From Microbacterium sp. CBA3102 (GTDB lineage: Bacteria; Actinomycetota; Actinomycetes; Actinomycetales; Microbacteriaceae), in contig NZ_CP042412.1 in assembly GCF_007954505.1 (NCBI RefSeq), positions 1,364,001 to 1,428,000 of the forward strand: a stretch of DNA of 64,000 nt, given 5' to 3'. The notes under the pieces were generated by a model that did no database searches, had not been told where the DNA came from, and saw only the letters and a list, made by a program, of their open reading frames with translations. Below are positions 16,833 through 24,682 of the stretch, piece after piece. Every line of letters begins with the position of its first letter. Position 1 is the first letter of the stretch. The position numbers were made by a program, and so were the translations under genes.

Positions 16833-17079
16833 CCTACACCGATCGGCCCGCAAACACTACCGGCGCGACCAGCTCGACGACTCTTCCGTGCTCTATGCGG
16901 TCGAGCACGTCCTGCAGTCGCGCCCGCTCGACGATGAAGACGACCCGCGCCGTTGGCTCATGATCGCCGCCGACCCTGCTGGCCGCCTCCTGGAGCTCGT
17001 GGTGTTGATCTACGACGACGGTTACGAGCTGATCATTCACGCGATGAAAGCCCGGGCGCAGTACCTCGACGAGCTGTAG
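16825..17079 (+). CDS. Putative toxin of the RHH toxin-antitoxin pair
   Basis: An 84-residue protein from a TTG start, overlapping the antitoxin by 8 bp. A basic N-terminus (HRSARKHYRRDQL) precedes alternating hydrophobic strands (RLLELVVLIYDDGYELIIHAMKARAQY). The HAMKAR tail resembles the HAM-x-AR motif of BrnT/RelE-superfamily ribonuclease toxins. I infer a ribosome-dependent or free RNase toxin from context, size and that motif; the exact family is uncertain. Confidence 0.7.
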   Translation: MPDLHRSARKHYRRDQLDDSSVLYAVEHVLQSRPLDDEDDPRRWLMIAADPAGRLLELVVLIYDDGYELIIHAMKARAQYLDEL

Positions 17080-17096
17080 GGCGACTCGCGTCCGCC

Positions 17097-18311
17097 TCAG
17101 TCCAGGAACTCCCGGGCCGCGGCCGACAGGGCGGTCACGCCGACCTCGATCGTCGGGTGGATCTCGGGCGCGAAGAACGGCGAGTGGTTCGTCGGGATGT
17201 CCTGCTCGAGTCGACCCGCGGCGACCGCCTCGGCGAACCGCGCGGGGTCGACGCCGCCCCAGAACCAGAACACGAGCGGCACGCCGGCGTCGCGCGCGAA
17301 CCAAGACACGTCCTCGCTGCCGGTGAACATGCCGGGGTCGATGACGGACGCCTCGCCGAGGGCCCGCTGGATCGCGGTCGTGACGCGGGCCGTGGCATCC
17401 TCATCGTTGATCGTGGCGGGCAGGGTGTGGTCGGTGCGGATCTCCGGCTCACGCTCGGCCCCGGATGCGGTGGCTTCGGCCCGCACGATGCGCTCCACGC
17501 TCGCGAGCACCTTCTCGCGTGCTTCCTCGTTCGGGTAGCGCAGGCTGAGCTCGAGCTTCGCCTCGGCCGGGATGATGTTGTTCTTGAGCCCGGCGTGGAT
17601 CGAGCCGACGGTCACGACCGCGACGCCCTGCGGATCGATCTCGCGCGAGGCGATGGTCTGCAGGCGCATCACGGTCGCCGCAGCCATCACCACCGGGTCG
17701 ATCGTGGCGTGCGGGCGCGAGCCGTGTCCGCCGCGGCCGTGCAGGGTCACGGTGAGCCCGTCGGAGGCGGCCATCTGCGTCCCGCTGCGCACCCCGACGA
17801 TGCCCGCGGGGAGTGGGGTCACGTGCTGGCCGAGCACGATGTCGGGACGGGGGTAGCGGTCCAGGATGCCGTCGTCGAGCATGGCGCGCGCCCCGGCCCC
17901 GTACTCCTCGGCGGGCTGGATCAGTACGACGAGGGTTCCCGACCAGTCGGAGCGCTCCGCGACGAGCCTCTCCACGGCGCCGATCATGGCGGTGACGTGC
18001 ATGTCGTGGCCACAGGCGTGCATGACGGGGACGGTGGTGCCCGCGGGGTCGACGCCCTTCGCGGTGCTCGCATACGAGAGGCCGGTCTGCTCGTCGACCG
18101 GGAGCGCGTCCATGTCGGCGCGCACCCACACCACGGGGCCATCGCCGTTGCGGAGAAGGCCCACGACCCCGGTGACCCCGACGCCCTCCTCCACCTCGAG
18201 GCCGAGATCGCGCAGATGCCGGGCGGCGATGCCCGCGGTGCGCGTCTCCTGGAACGAGAGCTCGGGGTGCTGGTGCAGGTCGATGTAGAGCGCTTCGAGG
18301 TCGATCGTCAT
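17097..18311 (-). CDS. M20-family amidohydrolase
   Basis: A 404-residue zinc amidohydrolase/aminoacylase of the M20 family (AbgB/HipO-like). It has the metal motif HACGHDMHV (about residues 102-110), the general-base segment QPAEEYGAGA, and the lid/dimerisation domain with GRGGHGSRPHATIDP. Such enzymes hydrolyse N-acyl amino acids, hippurate or indole-3-acetyl conjugates in the cytosol; the substrate is not predictable. It is transcribed in the same direction as the TetR gene, 31 bp downstream of it. Confidence 0.9.
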   Translation of the reverse strand: MTIDLEALYIDLHQHPELSFQETRTAGIAARHLRDLGLEVEEGVGVTGVVGLLRNGDGPVVWVRADMDALPVDEQTGLSYASTAKGVDPAGTTVPVMHACGHDMHVTAMIGAVERLVAERSDWSGTLVVLIQPAEEYGAGARAMLDDGILDRYPRPDIVLGQHVTPLPAGIVGVRSGTQMAASDGLTVTLHGRGGHGSRPHATIDPVVMAAATVMRLQTIASREIDPQGVAVVTVGSIHAGLKNNIIPAEAKLELSLRYPNEEAREKVLASVERIVRAEATASGAEREPEIRTDHTLPATINDEDATARVTTAIQRALGEASVIDPGMFTGSEDVSWFARDAGVPLVFWFWGGVDPARFAEAVAAGRLEQDIPTNHSPFFAPEIHPTIEVGVTALSAAAREFLD

Positions 18312-18342
18312 GGCCCGAGCCTAGTCGGGCGTGTCGGGGCCG

Positions 18343-18996
18343 TCAGCCGTCCGTGTCGTGCGCGTAGGTCTCCAGCTCCGGCCCGGGATGCAGCACGGCG
18401 TTGACGATGGCGCGGATCGCGAACTCGCTCGTCTCGCCGAGCTCCACGACCTCCGGATGCAGGAGCCACTGCAACTGCAGGCCGTCCATCACGGCCAGGA
18501 TCGCGGCGGCCGCGTCGGCGATGCGGCGCGGATCGCTCACGCCCTCCTGGGCGCACAGCTCGTGGAAGGCGTCCGTCACCTCGCGGCGAAGCGTCGTGTA
18601 GCGCTCTTCGAAGAACGGGCGCGACGGATGGTCATCGGTCACGGATTCCGCGGAGAGCACCGTGTACGCCTGCACGATGCCGGGGCGCTTCGCATTCGTG
18701 AACGCGGTGCGCACGAGGTGCAGGAACAGCTCCGGTCCGCCGGGGATGTGCTTCTGCGCGAGCCCCGCCACGTCGTCCTGATCGCGGTAGGCGAGCACCT
18801 CGAGCAGCAGCTTCTGCTTCGACCCGAAGTGGTGGAGCACGCCGGCGTGCGTGATGCCGACCTGTTCCGCGACGTCGGCCAGTGTGCCGTTCGTCGATCC
18901 CTTGTTCCCGAAGATCTCGATGGCCGCCTTGAGGATCTGCTCGCGTTTCGCGAGCGTCGCCGGGCGCACGCGCACCGTCTGGTCGCTGTCTGCCAT
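18343..18996 (-). CDS. TetR-family repressor of the adjacent ABC/GH3 operon
   Basis: A 217-residue TetR regulator. The N-terminal helix-turn-helix is KREQILKAAIEIFGNKGSTNGTLADVAEQVGITHAGVLHHFGSK in outline (about residues 15-60); the rest is an all-helical ligand domain (family C-terminal domain unassigned). It is divergent from the ABC importer, with two dyad sites between. Likely target: that operon and possibly the M20 hydrolase gene downstream. Confidence 0.85.
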   Translation of the reverse strand: MADSDQTVRVRPATLAKREQILKAAIEIFGNKGSTNGTLADVAEQVGITHAGVLHHFGSKQKLLLEVLAYRDQDDVAGLAQKHIPGGPELFLHLVRTAFTNAKRPGIVQAYTVLSAESVTDDHPSRPFFEERYTTLRREVTDAFHELCAQEGVSDPRRIADAAAAILAVMDGLQLQWLLHPEVVELGETSEFAIRAIVNAVLHPGPELETYAHDTDG

Positions 18997-19035
18997 CGCC
19001 GTTCCTCCATTGCCGAGCCGTGCTTGCGATCCAAC

Positions 19036-19080
19036 TTACTACTCGGTAACCTCACTGAAACTTACTTTCTCGACAGTAAG
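19036..19080. promoter_or_regulatory. Two TetR-type operators
   Basis: Site 1 is TTACTACTCGGTAA (19036-19049, arms TTAC/GTAA); site 2 is CTTACTTTCTCGACAGTAAG (19061-19080, arms CTTACT/AGTAAG). Both lie between the TetR gene and the substrate-binding protein gene, so one repressor probably controls both directions. Confidence 0.6.
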
Positions 19081-19151
19081 CGAATCACACCAGACCGGCG
19101 CAGCAGCCTCCGCCGGTGCCGCAGCACAAAGACCGTGCCCAAGGAGAAGCA

Positions 19152-20819
19152 ATGAAGCTCAGGAAATCTCTGATCGCGGCGACCGCGATCACCGCCCTCG
19201 GTATCTCGGCCCTCGCCGGATGCTCCGCAGGAGGAGGGGGCGACGAGTCCGGCAGCGGTGCCGGTTCCGCCTCGCTCACGATCGCGAAGCCCGACGGCGC
19301 GATCACCACCGAATCGAACAACCCCTACGTCGGCGACTCGTCCGCCTCGAAGTACGGCTACGGCAAGGTGATCTTCGAGACCCTCGCCCTCGTGAACCAG
19401 ACCGGCGACCGCGGGGTCACCCCGTGGCTCGCCGAGAGTCTGGAATGGAACGACGACTACACGCAGCTCACGGTCGTTCCCCGTGCCGACGTCACCTGGA
19501 GCGACGGCGAGCCCTTCACCGCCGACGACATCGTCTACTCCTACGAGCTCGCCTCCACCCCCGCCCTCGACACCGCGGGCCTCCAGCTCGACAGCGCTGC
19601 CGTCGACGGCGACAAGGTCGTGCTGACCTTCGCCGCCTCGAAGTACGTCAACCAGGCCCGCGCCCTGCACGTGCCGATCGTGCCGAAGCACATCTGGGAG
19701 AACCTCGACGACCCGGCCACCGACCCCGTCAAGGGCGACGACCTGGTGGGTACCGGACCCTACGTCCTCTCGAACTGGTCGACCGAATCGGTCACCCTCG
19801 ACGCCCGCGACGACTACTGGGGCGGCGATCTGGCCGTTCCCGAGCTGCACTACGTCTCCTACGGCGACAACACGGCGCTGACCACCGCTCTCGCCAACGG
19901 CGACGCCGACTGGGCGCAGGCGTTCATCCCGCAGATCGAGGAGCAGTTCCTGTCGGTCGACCCCGAGCACAACAAGTTCTGGGCCGCTCCCACCACCGGT
20001 TCGGCGACGCTGTTCATGAACCTGCAGCAGAAGCCGTTCGACGACCCGGCCTTCCGCCAGGCGCTCGCCTGGGTGATCGACCGCGACGCCTACGTCGACA
20101 TCGCCCGCGAGGGTGCCAGCGAGGCCGTGTGGTCGGTGACCGGGCTCTCGTCGATCCTCGAAGACGAGATCCAGCCCGAGTTCACGGACGTGGACTACTC
20201 GGTCGATGCAGAGAAGGCCCGCGACCTGCTCGAGACCGCCGGCTACACCTGGAAGGACGACGCGCTGATCGACCCCGACGGTGCCCCCGTGTCGTTCACG
20301 CTGTCGGTCCCCTCGGGCTGGAGCGACTGGAACACCGCGCAGGAGCTCATCGCCGAAGACGTCACCGAGGCCATCGGCGCCGAGGTCAAGATCGACATGC
20401 CCGACTGGGGCGGCTGGGCCGATCCTCGCGACAACGGCACGTTCTCCGCGATCATCCACTGGCTCGAGGACAGCGGGACCGCCTACGGCCTCTACACCTC
20501 GACCATGGACCCGCGCTGGATCTCGGACGGCAAGGCCGGCTTCAACTTCGGTCGCTTCGACGACCCGGAGGCGACGGCAGCCCTGAACTCCTACGCGAAC
20601 GCGTCGTCGGATGAGGAGCGCACCGCGGCACTCGACACGTTGCAGACGATCTTCGCTGAGCAGGTGCCGGCCATCCCGCTGGGGGCGCACCCGCTGCTGG
20701 GCGAGTTCAACACCCGCAACTACGTCGGATGGCCCTCGGAGGAGGACCCGTACGCGTCGGCCGACCCGACGCAGCAGAACATCGTGCAGATCCTCACGAA
20801 GCTGAAGCCCGCCGAGTAA
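19152..20819 (+). CDS. Family-5 ABC substrate-binding lipoprotein
   Basis: A 555-residue oligopeptide/oligosaccharide-type (SBP_bac_5) lipoprotein. The signal peptide has lipobox LAGC (Cys24) followed by a Gly/Ser linker. The family motif VTWSDGEPFTADDIVYSYEL and the domain-hinge segment DDLVGTGPYVLSNW are clear. AAGGAG (19141-19146) fixes the ATG at 19152. In actinobacteria and Thermotoga, family-5 binding proteins next to glycosidases often bind beta-glucans or xylo-oligosaccharides; the terminal GH3 gene of this operon suggests the same here. Confidence 0.9.
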   Translation: MKLRKSLIAATAITALGISALAGCSAGGGGDESGSGAGSASLTIAKPDGAITTESNNPYVGDSSASKYGYGKVIFETLALVNQTGDRGVTPWLAESLEWNDDYTQLTVVPRADVTWSDGEPFTADDIVYSYELASTPALDTAGLQLDSAAVDGDKVVLTFAASKYVNQARALHVPIVPKHIWENLDDPATDPVKGDDLVGTGPYVLSNWSTESVTLDARDDYWGGDLAVPELHYVSYGDNTALTTALANGDADWAQAFIPQIEEQFLSVDPEHNKFWAAPTTGSATLFMNLQQKPFDDPAFRQALAWVIDRDAYVDIAREGASEAVWSVTGLSSILEDEIQPEFTDVDYSVDAEKARDLLETAGYTWKDDALIDPDGAPVSFTLSVPSGWSDWNTAQELIAEDVTEAIGAEVKIDMPDWGGWADPRDNGTFSAIIHWLEDSGTAYGLYTSTMDPRWISDGKAGFNFGRFDDPEATAALNSYANASSDEERTAALDTLQTIFAEQVPAIPLGAHPLLGEFNTRNYVGWPSEEDPYASADPTQQNIVQILTKLKPAE

Positions 20820-20828
20820 GCACCGGGT

Positions 20829-20860
20829 GGGGAGCCCGGGTGGACGACCCCGGGCTCCCC
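20829..20860 (+). terminator. Intercistronic hairpin after the substrate-binding protein gene
   Basis: GGGGAGCCCGGG (20829-20840) pairs perfectly with CCCGGGCTCCCC (20849-20860) around an 8-nt loop. It lies between the binding protein and the ATPase gene without a clear T run. Such hairpins typically stabilise or partly terminate the transcript, so that the binding protein is made in excess over the membrane components. Confidence 0.7.
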
Positions 20861-20885
20861 TTCTCCGCCGACGAAAGACATCACC

Positions 20886-21710
20886 ATGCCAGACCCTCTC
20901 CTCAGCGTGCGCGACTTCTCGGTCGTGTACGACGTCGATCCGCCCGTCGAGGCGGTGAAGAACGTGAACCTCGAACTGCAGCGCGGCGAGATCCTCGGTC
21001 TCGCCGGTGAGAGCGGGTGCGGCAAGACCACACTCGCCTACGGAGTCCAGCGCCTGTTGCGTGCGCCGGCCGTGATCACCGGCGGCAGTGTGACCTTCCA
21101 CGATGCGACCGGCGTCGACATCGACATCGACGCGCTCGACGTGGACGCGATGCAGCGGTTCCGTTGGGACAAGGTCTCGATGGTGTTCCAGGGCGCGATG
21201 AACGCCCTGAACCCGGTCGCGACGATCGGCTCGCAGCTGGAGGACGTCTTCGAGATCCATCGCCCCGACATGAACCGCCGGCAGCGGCATGCCGAGGCCG
21301 AGGAACTGCTCGAGATCGTCAAGGTCGGGCGCCAGCGCATCCGCTCCTTCCCCCATGAGCTCTCCGGCGGCATGCGCCAGCGCGTCATGATCGCGATGGC
21401 CCTCGCGCTGCGCCCGCAGCTGATGGTCATGGACGAGCCGACCACCGCCCTCGATGTGCTGGTGCAGCGCGAGATCCTCACGCAGATCTCGCAGCTGCGG
21501 CACGAGTTCGGCTTCTCGGTGATCTTCATCACCCACGACCTCCCCCTCCTCCTGGAGATCAGCGACCGGATCGCGATCATGCGGGAGGGCGAGATCATCG
21601 AGCTCGCCACCGCCGAGCGCATCTGGACGCGGCCCGAGCACGACTACACGAAGACACTGCTGTCGTCGTTCCCCCGGTTGACCGGGGAGAGAGGGGTGCT
21701 GGTGCGATGA
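20886..21710 (+). CDS. ABC importer ATPase (DppD/OppD type)
   Basis: A 274-residue ATPase with Walker A GESGCGKTT, signature LSGGMRQRVMIAMALALRP, Walker B LMVMDEPTTALD and H-loop ITHDLPLLL. It lacks the C-terminal oligo_HPY extension of classical DppD (about 320 residues), as is common in sugar-linked members. It pairs with the next ATPase; the stop overlaps that gene by ATGA. Confidence 0.92.
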   Translation: MPDPLLSVRDFSVVYDVDPPVEAVKNVNLELQRGEILGLAGESGCGKTTLAYGVQRLLRAPAVITGGSVTFHDATGVDIDIDALDVDAMQRFRWDKVSMVFQGAMNALNPVATIGSQLEDVFEIHRPDMNRRQRHAEAEELLEIVKVGRQRIRSFPHELSGGMRQRVMIAMALALRPQLMVMDEPTTALDVLVQREILTQISQLRHEFGFSVIFITHDLPLLLEISDRIAIMREGEIIELATAERIWTRPEHDYTKTLLSSFPRLTGERGVLVR

Positions 21711-22507
21711 CCACCCTCGAATTCCGGAACATCACGAAGACGTACAACGTCCGCGGTGCCGGCCAGCTCAAAGCGCTCGACGATGTGAGCTTCACGCTGA
21801 CCTCCGGGCAGACGATCGGCCTGGTCGGTCAGTCCGGCAGCGGCAAGTCCACGATCGCGAAGATCCTCACCCAGCTCGAGACCCCGACCAGTGGACAGGT
21901 GCTGCTCGATGGCGTGCCGATCCCGCGCCGCGGCAAGGGGCTGCGGAAGTACCGGCAGCAGTTGCGCATGGTGTTCCAGGACCCGTTCGCCTCCCTCAAC
22001 CCGTACCACTCGATCCGTTACCACCTGGAGCGGCCGATCCGCCTCGATGACGTGGTGCCCAAGGGGGAGACCGAGGCCGAGGTGCGCCGTCTGCTCAACA
22101 GGGTCCGGCTCGACCCGGACACCGTGATCGACCGGCGTCCGCACGAGCTCTCCGGCGGACAGCGACAGCGGGTGGCCATCGCCCGTGCCCTCGCGTCTCG
22201 CCCTTCGCTCCTCGTCGCCGACGAGCCCGTGTCGATGCTCGACGTCTCGATCCGCCTCGGTGTGCTGAACCTGCTCGCCGACCTGCAACGTGAGGAGGGG
22301 CTCGGCGTGCTCTACATCACCCATGACCTCGCCACCGCCCGTCACTTCAGCGACGAGATCATGGTCCTCAATCAGGGCCGGGTCGTGGAGTACGGCGCCG
22401 CTGACGAGGTGATCCTCAACCCGCAGGATCCGTACACGCGGGAGCTGCGCGCCGCGTCGCCCGACCCGGACAAGCACTTCGCGACCTCGATGGGAGGTGC
22501 GCTGTGA
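21707..22507 (+). CDS. ABC importer ATPase (DppF/OppF type)
   Basis: A 266-residue second ATPase, giving a heterodimeric motor. Walker A is GQSGSGKST, signature LSGGQRQRVAIARALA, Walker B LLVADEPVSMLD and H-loop ITHDLATAR. The N-terminal FRNITKTYNVRGAGQLKALDDVSF is typical of the DppF branch. ATGA couples it to the preceding and following genes. Confidence 0.92.
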   Translation: MTTLEFRNITKTYNVRGAGQLKALDDVSFTLTSGQTIGLVGQSGSGKSTIAKILTQLETPTSGQVLLDGVPIPRRGKGLRKYRQQLRMVFQDPFASLNPYHSIRYHLERPIRLDDVVPKGETEAEVRRLLNRVRLDPDTVIDRRPHELSGGQRQRVAIARALASRPSLLVADEPVSMLDVSIRLGVLNLLADLQREEGLGVLYITHDLATARHFSDEIMVLNQGRVVEYGAADEVILNPQDPYTRELRAASPDPDKHFATSMGGAL

Positions 22508-23589
22508 GCGCCGCTCTGCCCCGGCTCGACGACGAGCTCGCGTCCCGCGACGCTCTCGAGGTCGGCACCACGGCGACCGTCGCGGAACGCGGACGCCGGA
22601 AGATCCCGTGGCGCTTCTTCGCCGGGCGTGCCGGTTTCTACCTGTTCACGCTCTGGGCGGCCATCACGATCAACTTCTTCCTGCCGCGCCTCATGAAGGG
22701 CGACGCGGTCAGCTCCTACCTCGCGCGCAACCGCAGCGTGAGCCCGGAGGCCGAGGAAGCGCTACGCATCCTGCTCGGCATCGACACCGACAAGTCGATC
22801 TGGCAGCAGTACATCGAGTACTGGGGGATGCTGCTGCGCGGCGACCTCGGCATCTCGACGCTGCACGGGCTGAGGCCGGTCGCCGAGGTGCTCGCGTCGG
22901 CACTGCCGTGGACGCTGGGCCTGGTCGGCATCGCGACGATCATCTCCTTCACGATCGGCACGATCGCCGGTGCCGTCGTCGGATGGAAGCGCGGCAGCAG
23001 GCTCGACGCGATCATCCCCGTGACGACCTTCTTCAACACGATCCCCTACTTCTGGCTCGGGCTCATCGCGATCGCGATCTTCTCGTCGACCCTGAAGTGG
23101 TTCCCCTCCTCGCACGCCTACGACAAGGGGCAATCCCCGGAGTGGAGCTTCGACTTCATCGGTCAGGTCATCATGCACGGCACACTGCCCGCCCTGACGA
23201 TCGTGGTCGCCTCGCTCGGCGGATGGGTGCTCGGCATGCGCAACATGATGCTGACCGTGCTCGACGATGACTACATCACGGTGGCCCAGGCCAAGGGCAT
23301 GCCCAACAAGCGCGTGCTGTGGGGCTATGCCGCCCGCAACGCGGTGCTGCCGCAGATCCAGAGCTTCGCGCTGTCGATCGGCTTCATCGTCGGCGGCACG
23401 ATCGTGATGGAGATGGTCTTCAGCTATCCGGGCGTGGGCAAGCTCCTGCTCGATGCGACCAACGCCAAGGACTTCGCCCTCATGCAGGGCGTGTTCCTCG
23501 TGATCACCCTGTCGGTGCTCGTGGCCAACATCCTCGCGGATGTCGTCTACGCCTACCTCGATCCGCGCACCCGCCAGATGGAGTCCTGA
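22504..23589 (+). CDS. ABC importer permease (DppB type)
   Basis: A 361-residue permease with a hydrophilic N-terminus of about 40 residues, a first helix with ITINFFLPRLMKGD, a large external segment and five further helices. The EAA motif is DDDYITVAQAKGMPNKRVLWGYAARNA. It forms the channel with the next gene's product. Confidence 0.92.
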   Translation: MSAALPRLDDELASRDALEVGTTATVAERGRRKIPWRFFAGRAGFYLFTLWAAITINFFLPRLMKGDAVSSYLARNRSVSPEAEEALRILLGIDTDKSIWQQYIEYWGMLLRGDLGISTLHGLRPVAEVLASALPWTLGLVGIATIISFTIGTIAGAVVGWKRGSRLDAIIPVTTFFNTIPYFWLGLIAIAIFSSTLKWFPSSHAYDKGQSPEWSFDFIGQVIMHGTLPALTIVVASLGGWVLGMRNMMLTVLDDDYITVAQAKGMPNKRVLWGYAARNAVLPQIQSFALSIGFIVGGTIVMEMVFSYPGVGKLLLDATNAKDFALMQGVFLVITLSVLVANILADVVYAYLDPRTRQMES

Positions 23590-23590
23590 C

Positions 23591-24682
23591 ATGACCGTTC
23601 CCACCACCACCGAGAGCACCGCGCCCGACGGGTCGGCCGTCGTCTCCGGCATGCCCGAGACCGCCACGCTGCGCACGCCGCCGGCCGACGCACCGCCACG
23701 CAAGACCTTCTGGTCGCAGCTGGGTCAGGCGTTCGCGATGTTCCGCAACCCCAAGTCGATCGCCGGGCTGATCATCCTCGGTGTGTTCGTGCTCGTCGCG
23801 ATCCTCGCTCCGTGGATCGCCCCGTACGGACCGACTCAGAAGGATCGCACGGCGCTCCGGCAGCCTCCTTCGTGGGAGCACTGGCTGGGGACGACGCACA
23901 TGGGCGAGGACGTGCTGAGCCAGATCATCTACGGCACGCGCGGCGTCATCGTCGTCGGCTTCCTCGCAGCCTTCATCGCCACGATCATCGCGATCACGAT
24001 CGGGGTGATCGCCGGCTATGTGCGCGGCTGGAAGAGCGAATCGCTGTCGGCGCTGACCAACGTGTTCCTGGTGATCCCGGGTATCCCGCTCATCATCATC
24101 ATCGCCTCGCAGTTCGACAACCCGCCGCTGATCGTGATCGCCGCCGTGCTCGGCATCACGGGCTGGGCATGGGGTGCGCGCGTGCTCCGTGCCCAGACGA
24201 TGTCGCTGCGCAACCGTGACTTCATCCAGGCCGCCCGCGCCAACGGCGAGCCTCTGCGCCGGATCATCACGGTCGAGATGCTGCCCAACCTCATGGCCCT
24301 GATCGCTTCGAGCTTCGTCGGCACCGTGACCGCCGCGATCCTCGGTCTCACCACGCTGGCCTTCATCGGGGTGATCCCGGTGAGCAACCTGAACTGGGGG
24401 ACCGTCCTGTTCTGGGCCCAGCAGAACGGCGCCTTCCCGCGCCTGTGGTGGTGGTACGTGCCGGCCGGACTCTGCATCGCCATCATCGGCGTCGCCCTCT
24501 CGCTCATCAACTTCGGCATCGACGAGTACGTCAACCCGCGCCTGCGTTCGGCGGGCGAGCGGGCCAGGGCCATGAAGAAGAAGGGGCTGAACGTGAACGA
24601 CGCCGTCACGGCCGTCCGCAGCGTGCCCCTGCCGCAGAAGAACTCCGATCCCTCGCCGACTTCGACCCGGAACACCCCGTGA
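23591..24682 (+). CDS. ABC importer permease (DppC type)
   Basis: A 363-residue permease of the DppC branch, with a cytosolic N-terminus of about 50 residues, then AMFRNPKSIAGLIILGVFVLV as the first helix. HWLGTTHMGEDVLSQIIYGTR is the family's periplasmic motif and RNRDFIQAARANGEPLRRIITVEMLPN its EAA loop. ATG 23591 lies 1 bp after the dppB-like stop. Its own stop overlaps the GH3 start (TGATG). Confidence 0.92.
   Translation: MTVPTTTESTAPDGSAVVSGMPETATLRTPPADAPPRKTFWSQLGQAFAMFRNPKSIAGLIILGVFVLVAILAPWIAPYGPTQKDRTALRQPPSWEHWLGTTHMGEDVLSQIIYGTRGVIVVGFLAAFIATIIAITIGVIAGYVRGWKSESLSALTNVFLVIPGIPLIIIIASQFDNPPLIVIAAVLGITGWAWGARVLRAQTMSLRNRDFIQAARANGEPLRRIITVEMLPNLMALIASSFVGTVTAAILGLTTLAFIGVIPVSNLNWGTVLFWAQQNGAFPRLWWWYVPAGLCIAIIGVALSLINFGIDEYVNPRLRSAGERARAMKKKGLNVNDAVTAVRSVPLPQKNSDPSPTSTRNTP

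Noticed and set aside
19062..21641. Long antisense frame over the ABC importer genes
   Set aside because: It has low-complexity composition typical of the complementary strand of high-GC genes, and the plus-strand genes have clear ABC motifs.
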